A DNA stretch of 64,000 nt from Anaerolineae bacterium (GCA_016926255.1 JAFGOY010000011.1:124001-188000), one strand, 5' to 3'; shown: positions 7,011 to 16,011, numbered from the stretch's first letter. Notes: generated by a model from the letters alone, not told the origin. Program-made: numbers and translations.

Positions 7011-9809
7011 ATGTCTGAGCATACCGGCAAACGATTGGTTCTGATCGACGGGCATGGGCTGGCCTACCGGATGTTTTACGCAATTCAGGCCGGAATGTCC
7101 ACACGGGCCGGTGAGCCGACCAACGCGACCTACGGTTTTACCCGCCAGGTTCTGAGCCTGATCACCAGCGACGATCCGCCGGACTACCTTGCCGTCAGCT
7201 TCGACGTTGGAAAGACCTTCCGCGATGAGATGTTCGACGATTACAAAGCCACCCGCGAGAAGATGCCCGACGACCTGAGCTTGCAGATCGGGCGAATACA
7301 GCAGGTGCTCGACGCGCTGAATGTCCCTCACATCGAAATCGAGGGCTATGAAGCCGACGACGTGCTGGGGACAGTCGCGCGGCTGGCCGGGGAGATGGGT
7401 GTCGAAACGCTGATCATTACCGGTGACAAAGACCTGCTGCAACTGGTCAACGAGCATACGCTGGTGCAGCTTCCGGGCCGCAAATCGGGGGAGGACGAGG
7501 TTTACGACATTGATGCCGTGCGGGAGAAAATGGGGATCGCCCCGGCGCAGATTGTCGATTATAAGGCGCTGGTGGGCGACAAATCAGACAATATTCCAGG
7601 CGTGGCCGGTATTGGGGACAAATCGGCAGTATCGCTGCTGAACGAGTACGGCAGTGTGCAGGCGATCTACGAGAACCTCGACGCGATCTCCAGCACCCGC
7701 GCCCGCAATGCATTGATCGGACAGGAAGAGAACGCCGATCTCAGCTACCGGCTGGCGAAGATCGTTACCGACGTGCCGCTCGAATTCGATCTAGAAGCCT
7801 GCCACACGCAGGATTTCGATGTGGATCAGGTGGCGGAAATCTTCCAGGAACTGGAGTTCCGCTCGTTCCTGCGACAGATTCGGGGGACGGATGTTGAGGC
7901 TGCTTCCCCTGCCCCCGGACAGCAGCTTTCCCTTTTCGGCGGAATGATGGGTATCGATGCACCTGCGGCGTCAAACGAATCGGTGACGGAGACACATATC
8001 ATCCGTGACGAAGCGGCGCTCGACGCGCTGGTCAAACGGCTGAACGGCGTAAGGGAAATCGCTTTCGACACAGAAACCACGTCGACCGACCAGATGCAGG
8101 CGCGGCTGGTCGGGATTTCGCTGGCAGTCGAGCCGGGCGAGGCGTATTACATCCCGGTCGGGCACAGCCTGAGTGACGAAGTTCAACTGCCGCTCGACCT
8201 GGTTATTAAGAAGCTGACACCCCCAATGACCAACCCGGATATCGTCAAGATTGGGCACAACATCAAGTACGACGCGGTGGTGCTGGAACGGCACGGCCTT
8301 AGCGTCACCCCGTTGAGCGTCGATACGATGATCGGCGAATGGCTGCTGCACCCGGAAGCCAGGCTGGGCTTGAAGGCGCTTGCCTTTTCCCTGCTGGGCG
8401 TCGAGATGACCGAGATCAGCGATTTGATCGGCAAGGGAGCCAGGCAGATTACATTCGACCTTGTGCCGGTCGAGCAGGGAGCAGCTTATGCTGCCGCCGA
8501 TGCCGACATGACGCTGCGTCTCTCCGAGCCGATACGGGCGGAGATCGAAGAGCAGGAGATTGGAAAGCTGTTCTACGAGATCGAGATGCCGCTGGTCGGG
8601 GTGCTATCGGCGATGGAGCAGGCCGGGGTGCTGGTCGATGTAGGCTTCCTCGAAAATCTGTCGGCAGAACTGGGCGAGCAGTTGGGCGACCGGGTTCGGC
8701 AGGTTTATGAGATCGTGGGCTATGACTTCAACCTCAACTCGACGCAGCAGTTGAGCGATGCGCTGTTCAAGAACCTTCAACTCCCAACGCAGGGATTACG
8801 CAAGACCAAGAGCGGTCACTACTCGACCGCCGCCGACGTGCTCGAAGGGCTGCGCGATCAGGATACCACCGGCGTGATCGAGGCGATTCTCGACTACCGC
8901 GAGATGGAAAAGCTCCGCTCGACCTACCTCGATGCGCTGCCGCAGCTTGTCAACCCGGAGACGGGACGAATCCACACCTCGTTCAACCAGACGGGGACGG
9001 TCACCGGGCGGATCAGCTCCAGCGATCCGAATCTGCAAAACATCCCGATCCGCAGCGAGGTGGGCCGCCGGGTGCGTGAGGCTTTTGTCGCCGCGTCGGG
9101 CCATATGCTGATCGGCGCGGACTATTCACAGGTCGAGCTGCGGGTGATGGCGCACATGGCCGATGATCCGGCGCTGCGGCAGGCGTTCCTGGATGATCAG
9201 GACATCCACGCCACGACCGCCGCAACGGTGTTCAACATTCCCCTGAACGAGGTGACGCCCAACCAGCGCAGTTTCGCCAAGGCGGTAAACTTCGGGCTGA
9301 TGTACGGCATGGGGGCTTTCCGGCTGGCACGGGACTCGGAACTGACGCTGTCCGAGTCCGAGGCATTCATCAAGACCTACTTCGAACGGTTCCCAAAAGT
9401 GCGGGAATACCTCGACGGGACGCGCAGGCAGGCCGCTGAATGTGGTTATGTCGAGACACTGCTGGGGCGTCGGCGGTACTTCCCGATCCTGTCCTCGACC
9501 GACACCAGCCAGCGGGCAAACATCGAGCGGCGGGCGGCGGAGCGCGAAGCGGTCAACATGCCGATCCAGGGCACTGCTGCTGACATCATCAAGATTGCGA
9601 TGATCAGGCTGCATGATGCGCTGCGTGATCGCGGACTGAGCGGGCAAATGCTGATCCAGGTACATGACGAGCTAATCCTCGAAGCGCCGGAAGACGAGAT
9701 CGAAGAGACGGCGGCGCTGGTCAAAAATGTAATGGAGAACGCGTACCCGCTTTCGGTGCCGCTCAAGGTCGATGCGCATGTCGGAGAGAACTGGGGCGAG
9801 TTGAAGTAA
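7011..9809 (+). CDS. polA: DNA polymerase I
   Basis: Repair and Okazaki-fragment polymerase of 932 residues with all three activities apparently intact. Residues 1-~290 are the 5'-3' exonuclease/flap domain (LIDGHGLAYRMFYAI; GYEADDVLGT; HhH segment PGVAGIGDKSA). The 3'-5' proofreading domain keeps its acidic motifs (DTET near residue 355, GHNIKYDAV, and YAAADADMTL), unlike many Bacillus-type Pol I enzymes that have lost them. Polymerase motifs A (DYSQVELR, ~704), B (RSFAKAVNFGLMYG, ~753) and C (QVHDE, ~883) are complete. A GGAGG site 6 bases before 7011 fixes the start; an upstream TTG at 6987 is rejected. It is transcribed divergently from pcm. Confidence 0.97.
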   Translation: MSEHTGKRLVLIDGHGLAYRMFYAIQAGMSTRAGEPTNATYGFTRQVLSLITSDDPPDYLAVSFDVGKTFRDEMFDDYKATREKMPDDLSLQIGRIQQVLDALNVPHIEIEGYEADDVLGTVARLAGEMGVETLIITGDKDLLQLVNEHTLVQLPGRKSGEDEVYDIDAVREKMGIAPAQIVDYKALVGDKSDNIPGVAGIGDKSAVSLLNEYGSVQAIYENLDAISSTRARNALIGQEENADLSYRLAKIVTDVPLEFDLEACHTQDFDVDQVAEIFQELEFRSFLRQIRGTDVEAASPAPGQQLSLFGGMMGIDAPAASNESVTETHIIRDEAALDALVKRLNGVREIAFDTETTSTDQMQARLVGISLAVEPGEAYYIPVGHSLSDEVQLPLDLVIKKLTPPMTNPDIVKIGHNIKYDAVVLERHGLSVTPLSVDTMIGEWLLHPEARLGLKALAFSLLGVEMTEISDLIGKGARQITFDLVPVEQGAAYAAADADMTLRLSEPIRAEIEEQEIGKLFYEIEMPLVGVLSAMEQAGVLVDVGFLENLSAELGEQLGDRVRQVYEIVGYDFNLNSTQQLSDALFKNLQLPTQGLRKTKSGHYSTAADVLEGLRDQDTTGVIEAILDYREMEKLRSTYLDALPQLVNPETGRIHTSFNQTGTVTGRISSSDPNLQNIPIRSEVGRRVREAFVAASGHMLIGADYSQVELRVMAHMADDPALRQAFLDDQDIHATTAATVFNIPLNEVTPNQRSFAKAVNFGLMYGMGAFRLARDSELTLSESEAFIKTYFERFPKVREYLDGTRRQAAECGYVETLLGRRRYFPILSSTDTSQRANIERRAAEREAVNMPIQGTAADIIKIAMIRLHDALRDRGLSGQMLIQVHDELILEAPEDEIEETAALVKNVMENAYPLSVPLKVDAHVGENWGELK

Positions 9810-9812
9810 GGG

Positions 9813-9868
9813 CATTTATCCGCTAATTGCGCGAATTACACGAATTTTTTCTGCTCGCTGCCGCTCGC
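9813..9868. repeat. Intergenic repeat, copy 2 (A/T block plus CTCGCTGCCGCTCGC)
   Basis: Immediately after polA: ATTTATCCGCTAATTGCGCG, an ACACGAATT block, and GCTCGCTGCCGCTCGC. It matches the block order of the copy at 1560-1614, with an identical 16-base end block. Confidence 0.6.
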
Positions 9869-9910
9869 GGTAAGCATTCTAAGAGGATTATCGTAATTGT
9901 CAGTTTTGGG

Positions 9911-9939
9911 TTGGTAGTGGACGCAATGGGCAGTATACT
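9911..9939 (+). promoter_or_regulatory. Sigma-70-type promoter for the glycosyltransferase gene
   Basis: TTGGTA (9911-9916), a 17-base spacer and TATACT (9934-9939) lie about 43 bases before the start codon. The spacing is ideal. Confidence 0.6.
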
Positions 9940-9981
9940 TGGGCCGATCTGAACACTCTGATCGTCTCAGGATAACAACCA

Positions 9982-10716
9982 ATGAGCAAATGTATTGTCG
10001 TGATGCCCGCCTACAACGCCGCCCAGACGCTCGTCTGGACGTACGCGTCGATTCCCAAAGACAAGATCGACGAAGTGATCCTGGTCGATGATGGCAGCGG
10101 TGACGACACGGCTGATGTCGCGCGGCGGCTGGGGCTGAACGTGATCGTCCACCCACACAACGCCGGGTATGGGGCTAATCAGAAGACCTGCTACATGGAA
10201 GCCCTGCGGCTGGGCGCGGACATCGTGATCATGCTTCACCCGGATGGACAGTACGACCCGGCGGTGATCCCCGATTTGATCAGGGCTATCGAGAATGGCG
10301 AAGGCGATATGGTTCTGGCCTCGCGCTTCCTCGATCCGGATGGGCCGCTCAAGGGCGGGATGCCCTTCTACAAGTATCTGGCGAATCGCTTCCTGACGAC
10401 TGCTGAGAATATCGCACTGGGAACCAAACTCACCGAGTGCCACACCGGTTACCGCGCATACAATCGAAAGCTGCTGGAAACGGTGCCCTTCTTGCGGAAC
10501 TCGAACGACTTTGTGTTCGATACGCAGATGATCTTTCAGACGGTGGCGTTTGGCTTCAAGCTCTCCGAGGTCGCTGTATCGACCCGGTATTTCGAGGGCG
10601 CGTCTTCGATCAACTTCCGGCGGAGCGTGGTCTACGGTCTGAGTACGCTCTCGGTCGCCTTCAAGTATCTGCTGCACAAGTTGGGGATCAGGAAGAACCC
10701 GCTGTTTATGTGCTAG
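9982..10716 (+). CDS. Family 2 glycosyltransferase (soluble, DPM1-like)
   Basis: A 244-residue GT-A enzyme that transfers a sugar from a nucleotide-sugar donor. The N-terminus MSKCIVVMPAYNAAQTL and ILVDDGSGDDT bind the nucleotide. The metal-binding DXD-like element is HPDGQYDP, and the acceptor-side signature is CHTGYRAYNRKLL. No transmembrane helix is present, so it resembles dolichyl- or polyprenyl-phosphate mannosyl/glucosyl synthases without the membrane tail. It stands alone behind its own promoter. Donor and acceptor are unknown; a polyprenyl-phosphate acceptor is possible but unproven. Confidence 0.85.
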   Translation: MSKCIVVMPAYNAAQTLVWTYASIPKDKIDEVILVDDGSGDDTADVARRLGLNVIVHPHNAGYGANQKTCYMEALRLGADIVIMLHPDGQYDPAVIPDLIRAIENGEGDMVLASRFLDPDGPLKGGMPFYKYLANRFLTTAENIALGTKLTECHTGYRAYNRKLLETVPFLRNSNDFVFDTQMIFQTVAFGFKLSEVAVSTRYFEGASSINFRRSVVYGLSTLSVAFKYLLHKLGIRKNPLFMC

Positions 10717-10718
10717 TG

Positions 10719-10755
10719 CCCTCACCCTAAATCCCTCTCCCTCATGGAGAGGGAC
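10719..10755. repeat. CCCTCACCC-type palindromic repeat, copy 2, possible terminator
   Basis: It begins CCCTCACCCTAAATCCC and contains a perfect hairpin, CCCTCTCC-CTCAT-GGAGAGGG (10733-10753). It lies 2 bases after the glycosyltransferase stop, between convergent genes, and may also stop transcription. Confidence 0.5.
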
Positions 10756-10788
10756 TTCAATACTTCGTGCGAAACTTTCGAACGGAGT

Positions 10789-13218
10789 CTAGGGCAGTTT
10801 TTTGGAGGTCTGTTGAACTCCAAACGGCCAGATTGACACGAGCGCGGCAGCGTACATCGCCGCGCCGACGATCAACACCGCCGAAAATCCCCAGCTTACC
10901 GCGATCATCACCGATACAACCGCGCTGATCACCGATGCACAGCCGTTGACCGCCCACGCCCAGGGTGTGAAACCGGGTGCCTGCTGCTCGATCAGGACCA
11001 ATCCCCTCGAAAAAGGAATCCCCATCAGGACGCCGACCGGGGACAGGGCGAGGATCGACAGGCCAATCCGCGCTGCGAGCGGCCATCCCAGCGCGAGGTC
11101 GAACAGGGCGGCCAGGATTGGCGGCATCAGCAGCACGGCGATCACCAGTGCCGGGAGCGCGATTCGCAAGTTCCAGCGGGGTGCGGTCAGGCTGCCCAGG
11201 CCGGAGAAAAGCAGGATCGCAAACAGGACGACCGCCAGCGCGATCACCGGCTGGCCGACAAAGAGAATAAAGCGCTGCGCGAGAGGCATTTCGACGAACA
11301 GGAACCCCAGCCCCAGCATTGTGAAGTAGAGCAGCCCGCGCCATTTGATCGCCGGTGGAATGGTACTCAGGCGTGATTCCCCGCGCCGGATCAGCAGCGG
11401 TCCGGCGATCAACACGACGGCCAGCACGGAAACCATCAGCAGCAGGGCGATCAGCACCAGGTAGCCGCTGCCGCCGAAGGGCTGCCACGTTGCACCGAGG
11501 CTGGCGACGATCTCCGGGGTTTGCCGCCAGCGGAACGTGTGAAAGAAAAAGGGCCGGTTGTCGGTCGGGGGCCGAATGTCATACTCGTACTGGTCGATCA
11601 GCCCGGTGGGGTCGGCAAGCATCGCGGAGAAGGTCTCGTAGTAGACGGGTTCGGGCAAGCGGTTGTACTGATTGACCTCATCGGCGCGAATATCGGGCAG
11701 CCAGACGACATCGTAGCCCCGGTCGGCGCAGAAAGCACGAATGAGATCGGATTGATCACCTGTCAGCGGGGCCTGCCCGACGACGAAGGTCATCGTGCGC
11801 ATGGTTCGAAAAGCGGCGATATGGTCTCCCAGCTGATCGATTCCCTGTGATCGGAGCGCGGCCTTGACGGTCGCCAGCACGCGGAGCGATTCGGTGGGCG
11901 GGGTTTGCAGCCAGCGGGTGATGATCAGCAGACCGCCGTCGTCCAGCCGGGCGTAGACTTCGCAAATCGCCTCGACCGTGTAGCGATAGTCTTCGCTGAG
12001 ACTGTAGGCCCCGGAGGTGACCGGGTGATAGGAATCGCTGAGGGCAATGTCGATCACGTCATAGGTGTCATCCGTTTGTTTGACGAATGTTCGCCCCTCC
12101 TGCGCGATCACCTTGATGCGCGGATCGGCGTAGAGGTAGGGCGGAAAGTCGCGGAGCACATCGATCACCAGCGGGTTGTGCTCGACGGCGGTCAATGCCG
12201 GGGTGCCGTTCGCCAGCAGCATCAGCACATCCCAGCCGCCGCCCGGTTCGAGGACGAGGGTTCGATCTGCACCGGGTTTCAGCACATCGATCACCGCCTG
12301 GGGAAGATTGTCGGCAAGCTGGCGGGCGAGTTCGTCAGCCGGTTCGAGATCGGTGATCGGCTGAAGGTTGTCGCCGTCAAGGGTCAGCCCGGATTGCAGC
12401 GGCGGCGAGGTAATCATCGCATTCTGGCTCAATCCCGGCATGATGTGGATCGATTCGCTTTCGACGACATCCACGCGGGCATAGGCGTTCCACTCAGAAC
12501 GCGTGTGAGCAGCGTCAGGGGCGCGGAGCGCCTGGGTCAGCCCCTTGTAGGGCGACAGGCGCATTGCGAGGCTCTCCGGGCGCAGGAGGGCGATCAATAT
12601 CAGCAGGCTGGCGGCGATCAATGCCCCCGTTTTTCGGATCGTGGTGTGCTTTTCGTCCGGCAGGCCGAACAGCGCCGCCGCGATCAATCCCAGCGCCGCC
12701 GCCGCGAACAACGTTCCTTCACCGCCGATCCAATCGAGCAGGGGGAGAACTAACACACAGCCGACCGCCGACCCACCCAGGTTGGCCGCATAGACTCGAT
12801 GCAGGTGATCACGGTTTGCGGACAGTAATTCGCCGATCACCATGCCGCTGCCCAGAAATGGCAGTGCCGCCCCGGTAAAGGTCAGGATCAGGTAGACGAT
12901 CTGGCGGCTGTCCCAGGCAATGGCGAAAGAATCGAAGGGCACCCAGTTGAGGATCGCATAACTGGCAAGCGCCAGAATCCCGAATCCCCCTGCCCAGAGA
13001 TCGGTGCGGCGTCCCAGGCGGGGCCAGACGCTCAGCAGCGACCCCGCGCAGCCCGATCCGAGCAGCGCAAGGCTGATCGCCATGAATGCGAAGTGATAGA
13101 ACTGGGCCAGCGAAAACAGGCGGGTGAGGGTCAGCTCGTAGACAAGCGTTGCCGAAGAAAGCACCCCCACCGCGATCAGATCGCCGGGTTTGATCGCCAG
13201 CCGGCTTTGACCGTTCAT
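10789..13218 (-). CDS. Membrane protein with a spermidine-synthase-like methyltransferase-fold domain
   Basis: An 809-residue protein. Residues 1-~225 hold about seven hydrophobic segments (ATLVYELTLTRLFSLAQFYH at the start). Residues ~300-570 are a soluble Rossmann domain of the spermidine synthase type (LVLEPGGGWDVLML, then VEHNPLVIDVL; IDIALSDSYH). The C-terminal ~200 residues hold seven or so further helices. This TM-SpeE-TM layout is common in environmental bacteria and has no established reaction. The glycine-rich nucleotide loop reads EPGGGWD, not the GGGDG of true spermidine synthases, so polyamine synthesis should not be assumed. The start MNGQSRLAIKP lies just before the first helix; the gene is divergent from xth. 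Confidence 0.75.
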   Translation of the reverse strand: MNGQSRLAIKPGDLIAVGVLSSATLVYELTLTRLFSLAQFYHFAFMAISLALLGSGCAGSLLSVWPRLGRRTDLWAGGFGILALASYAILNWVPFDSFAIAWDSRQIVYLILTFTGAALPFLGSGMVIGELLSANRDHLHRVYAANLGGSAVGCVLVLPLLDWIGGEGTLFAAAALGLIAAALFGLPDEKHTTIRKTGALIAASLLILIALLRPESLAMRLSPYKGLTQALRAPDAAHTRSEWNAYARVDVVESESIHIMPGLSQNAMITSPPLQSGLTLDGDNLQPITDLEPADELARQLADNLPQAVIDVLKPGADRTLVLEPGGGWDVLMLLANGTPALTAVEHNPLVIDVLRDFPPYLYADPRIKVIAQEGRTFVKQTDDTYDVIDIALSDSYHPVTSGAYSLSEDYRYTVEAICEVYARLDDGGLLIITRWLQTPPTESLRVLATVKAALRSQGIDQLGDHIAAFRTMRTMTFVVGQAPLTGDQSDLIRAFCADRGYDVVWLPDIRADEVNQYNRLPEPVYYETFSAMLADPTGLIDQYEYDIRPPTDNRPFFFHTFRWRQTPEIVASLGATWQPFGGSGYLVLIALLLMVSVLAVVLIAGPLLIRRGESRLSTIPPAIKWRGLLYFTMLGLGFLFVEMPLAQRFILFVGQPVIALAVVLFAILLFSGLGSLTAPRWNLRIALPALVIAVLLMPPILAALFDLALGWPLAARIGLSILALSPVGVLMGIPFSRGLVLIEQQAPGFTPWAWAVNGCASVISAVVSVMIAVSWGFSAVLIVGAAMYAAALVSIWPFGVQQTSKKLP

Positions 13219-13329
13219 CGATATCGATTCTCCCTGCCTTTACACTACATCAGGGTGTCATACCTGTAAATAGGCTACAATATCTCTGTATTCGATTTTC
13301 AATCAAGCGCCAAACCGGGAAAGGTGATC

Positions 13330-14097
13330 ATGCTCGAACTCTACTCGTGGAATGTAAATGGCATCCGCGCCGCTCAGAACAAAGGCTTACTGGACTGGTT
13401 CAACGAGACTCAGCCGGACATCCTGGGCGTTCAGGAGACGAAAGCTCACCCTGATCAGCTTGACGAGGAACTTCGAAATCCACCGGGGTATTTCACTTAC
13501 TGGGCAGCGGCGGAGCGAAAAGGCTACAGCGGCGTGGGGCTTTATAGCAAAGTCGAGCCGAAGTCGGTGCAGATCGGGCTGGGCATCGAGGATTACGACA
13601 GCGAAGGGCGGACGATTGTCGCGGAATATGACGATTTCGTGTTCATCACCGCCTATTTCCCCAACGGCGGGCGCGATCACAGCCGGGTGCCGTTCAAGAT
13701 GCAGTACAAAGCCGCGTTTCTGGATTTCTGTAATCAACTTCGCGCAGACGGCAAGCCGGTGATCTTCTGCGGGGATGTCAATACTGCGCACAATCCCATC
13801 GATCTGGCCCGCCCGAAACAGAACGAAAAAACAACCGGCTTCCTCCCGGAAGAACGCGTGTGGATCGACCAGATCGTCGAAGAAGGTTATGTCGACATCT
13901 ACCGGGCGCTGAACCCCGATCAGGAAGGGGCTTATTCCTGGTGGTCGTATCGAGGCGGGGCGCGCGAGCGGAATGTCGGCTGGCGCATCGACTACTTCTT
14001 CATCACCCCCGACCTGCGGGATCGGGTGGCGGGCGCGGCGATCCACGCCGACGTGACGGGGTCGGATCACTGCCCGATCAGCCTGACGCTGGCCTGA
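13330..14097 (+). CDS. xth: Exodeoxyribonuclease III (AP endonuclease)
   Basis: Mg-dependent AP endonuclease and 3' exonuclease of base-excision repair, 255 residues. Conserved elements are all present: WNVNGIRAA, the metal-binding Glu in VQETKA, the GDVNTAHNPIDLARPK catalytic Asp/Asn, RIDYFFI, and the final GSDHCPI histidine. A GGGAAAGG site sits 6 bases before ATG 13330; the GTG at 13324 would leave no spacing and is rejected. Endonuclease III is about 11 kb away, so the two repair genes are not linked in one operon. Confidence 0.96.
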   Translation: MLELYSWNVNGIRAAQNKGLLDWFNETQPDILGVQETKAHPDQLDEELRNPPGYFTYWAAAERKGYSGVGLYSKVEPKSVQIGLGIEDYDSEGRTIVAEYDDFVFITAYFPNGGRDHSRVPFKMQYKAAFLDFCNQLRADGKPVIFCGDVNTAHNPIDLARPKQNEKTTGFLPEERVWIDQIVEEGYVDIYRALNPDQEGAYSWWSYRGGARERNVGWRIDYFFITPDLRDRVAGAAIHADVTGSDHCPISLTLA

Positions 14098-14126
14098 TAC
14101 AATATTTCAGAGCCTGATTACTACAG

Positions 14127-14162
14127 CCCGGCATGCAATCCTGCTGCCGGGTTTCTCTTTTT
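14127..14162 (+). terminator. Rho-independent terminator of xth
   Basis: The stem CCCGGCA/TGCCGGG is followed by TTTCTCTTTTT, directly downstream of xth. Confidence 0.8.
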
Positions 14163-14404
14163 CAAAATACCCCTTTGGTATCCCCCAACTACCCCTTTTG
14201 GATGATCCCGGTCACTGCGATTGATCGTATGATTGGTTCAAGCAAATGGAACTGGAAAATATAACGAACAGTGATGACGATGGTATGTATGGGATTTGTC
14301 GGGAAACGAATTAGCGACTTATTGGAATGTGATGAGAACTGGTGGCTACGGACGGGTCAACGGTTCTCGAGAAAGACCTTGCTGATGGCAACTGAACGGA
14401 AAGT
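14163..14404. other. Gene-free stretch between xth terminator and paired hairpins
   Basis: About 240 bases with no ORF of plausible coding character and no known RNA family that I recognise. It opens with a near-repeat (ATACCCCTTTGG, ATCCCCCAACTACCCCTTTTGG) and is AT-richer than the flanks. Confidence 0.4.
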
Positions 14405-14439
14405 GTAAAGCAATTGGACTGACTGTCCAATTGCTTTAC
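14405..14439. repeat. Perfect 14-bp inverted repeat next to the HNH gene
   Basis: GTAAAGCAATTGGA and TCCAATTGCTTTAC flank a 7-base loop. No T run follows on the plus strand, so it is not a typical terminator. It sits 6 bases from a second perfect hairpin. Confidence 0.65.
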
Positions 14440-14445
14440 GGTAGA

Positions 14446-14482
14446 CAAAGAGGCGTTCTGCACTCACCAGAACGCCTCTTTG
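14446..14482 (-). terminator. Strong hairpin terminator of the HNH gene
   Basis: The 15-base arms CAAAGAGGCGTTCTG and CAGAACGCCTCTTTG enclose a 7-base loop. It lies 19 bases beyond the HNH stop codon. The A/T ends allow function in either direction. Confidence 0.65.
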
Positions 14483-14500
14483 ATTTCCTCATCTTCTCGA

Positions 14501-15169
14501 TTAGATGAACGTCAACTGCTCAAGCTGATTGGTAATATCGACATTGACCACAAAGGGCATATTCGCTTCTTCGGGAGTGCGGGCATTTTTTCGCTGATTG
14601 CACGCCGGGCAGGCCGGAACAATATTGCTGATGACGTTAGCCCCACCCCGCGCCAGGGGAACCACGTGATCGGGGGTCAGGGTTTCACAGGGTTTTCCGC
14701 AATATACACAGCGATGATCATAGGTTTCGAGCATCCACTGCCACTCTTCGATGCTCAGGTTGTTGACGGGGATACTCATTTTATCGGCCCGCAGTGACTG
14801 CCGGTTGGCAATCATGGCCGGGCGATCATTCTGATACCATGTCCGGCTTGCTTCGGGATTTTTTGCGTGCCAGTGCTTCAAATAAGCGGCCAGGTATTGT
14901 CGCCGCCGGGCCTTGTTCTTCTCCAGCCAGCGTTCGAAGCCGGGGGTGCGATCAATCCGGATGTAGGGTTTGTGCTTTGGCAGCCAGGCGCTTTTATATG
15001 ACCGGCGGATCACCGCACACTCACGTGCCTGGAGGCGTGACCGGTAGTCACGCTTGTATTGATTCTGACAGGTCTTACACTGGGACTTTAACCCATCGGT
15101 TTTGGTTTTATCCCGGTAGAAATCAGAATCAGACTTCCACTGAAGGCACTTTGAGCAGCGCTTCGCCAT
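14501..15169 (-). CDS. HNH endonuclease with N-terminal zinc-binding motif
   Basis: A 222-residue protein. Residues 1-~35 carry two CxxC pairs (CSKC ... CKTC) typical of freestanding HNH proteins. The middle is very basic (about residues 40-110), consistent with DNA binding. The HNH fold is near the C-terminus: CVYCGK, LTPDHVVPLARGG with the DH catalytic pair, NIVPACPACNQRK. The start MAKRCSKC at 15169 is preferred over the longer frame at 15238, whose first 23 codons lack similarity. No intron, intein or phage gene is next to it. It could be a homing-type selfish nuclease or a restriction-like enzyme. The adjacent perfect hairpins are noteworthy. Confidence 0.85.
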   Translation of the reverse strand: MAKRCSKCLQWKSDSDFYRDKTKTDGLKSQCKTCQNQYKRDYRSRLQARECAVIRRSYKSAWLPKHKPYIRIDRTPGFERWLEKNKARRRQYLAAYLKHWHAKNPEASRTWYQNDRPAMIANRQSLRADKMSIPVNNLSIEEWQWMLETYDHRCVYCGKPCETLTPDHVVPLARGGANVISNIVPACPACNQRKNARTPEEANMPFVVNVDITNQLEQLTFI

Positions 15170-15390
15170 GCGGCAACTCTTTAATACAGTTTTTTGGATA
15201 AAAGGCACTTGATGTGCAGAGGAAAAGCAAATCGTCAACGCTTAGTAAACGGTAAATCAACTCTATACGAACACAGAGGGGATGTCAACGGGAAATTTTG
15301 TTCGATTTTATTCAAACCCTGCACCAGTTGACATCTCTACTAAATTGAATTAGTCTCAAGGCAGGTTGATGCTTTTCGAGGAGTTGTATC

Positions 15391-15882
15391 ATGAACGATG
15401 ACGATCTGTTCGCCGCGTTTGCTTCGGACTCCGAGCCTTTCTCGGACGGAGACGACGAAGACCCGTTTGCAAGCCTGGGAAGCTTTGACGATGATCCGTT
15501 TGAGAGCCTGGGCGCGCCGGAAGAGAAATCGTTTGACGCGGAACCGAAAGACATACCGGAAGTCCATACCTCGCCGACGATAGTCTCTTCACCGACTACG
15601 ACTCCGTCAGGCGGCGCGCGCCCGGAGTGGCTGCGCGAGTTGAGTGGGTTCGACGAAGAATTTGACGATAAGCCTGCAAGGGCAAAATCCCGTAAAAAAT
15701 CTGCTCCACGGGAAAAACAATCGAGCAGTGTTCTTTCCGGGATGGTCGGCAGCGGGCCTCAAGGAGTAGGGTTTGGAATGACAGCGCAACAGCGGATGGT
15801 ACTTTCGATGTTTTTGTTTCTCGATACTGCCGTGATCGGCGTGTTGATCCTGATGTATATTGGGGCGATCAACGTTTTCTAG
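15391..15882 (+). CDS. Acidic single-pass membrane protein of unknown function
   Basis: A 163-residue protein I do not recognise. Residues 1-55 are strongly acidic with degenerate repeats of the form DPFASLGSFDDDPFESLG. Then comes a Thr/Ser/Pro linker, the motif RPEWLRELSGFDEEF, and a basic patch (KSRKKSAPREK). A single C-terminal hydrophobic segment (about 137-160) precedes a four-residue tail. A GAGGAG site precedes the ATG. The layout suggests a cytoplasmic acidic domain tethered by a tail anchor. It is followed by a GC-rich hairpin with a T run and then def. Confidence 0.65.
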   Translation: MNDDDLFAAFASDSEPFSDGDDEDPFASLGSFDDDPFESLGAPEEKSFDAEPKDIPEVHTSPTIVSSPTTTPSGGARPEWLRELSGFDEEFDDKPARAKSRKKSAPREKQSSSVLSGMVGSGPQGVGFGMTAQQRMVLSMFLFLDTAVIGVLILMYIGAINVF

Positions 15883-15905
15883 CCGGTAATAAACGAACGA
15901 ATTTG

Positions 15906-15943
15906 TGCAGCGAGCCGGTGAATATGCTGGCCCGCTGCTTTTT
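15906..15943 (+). terminator. Terminator after the acidic membrane protein gene
   Basis: An imperfect stem starting GCAGCGAGCCGG and closing CTGGCCCGCTGC is followed by TTTTTA. Confidence 0.65.
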
Positions 15944-15966
15944 ATATGACTTGGGGCGCTGCTGGA

Positions 15967-15975
15967 TGCTATAAT
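15967..15975 (+). promoter_or_regulatory. Extended -10 promoter for def
   Basis: TGCTATAAT is a perfect TG-n-TATAAT, 36 bases before the def ATG. No matching -35 lies at normal spacing. Confidence 0.5.
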
Positions 15976-16011
15976 CTATTAAAACTAAACCATTGTTTAG
16001 AGAGTGTTGAA

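Noticed and set aside
11905..12753. 282-codon open frame on the plus strand
   Set aside because: Antisense to the spermidine-synthase-like membrane protein.
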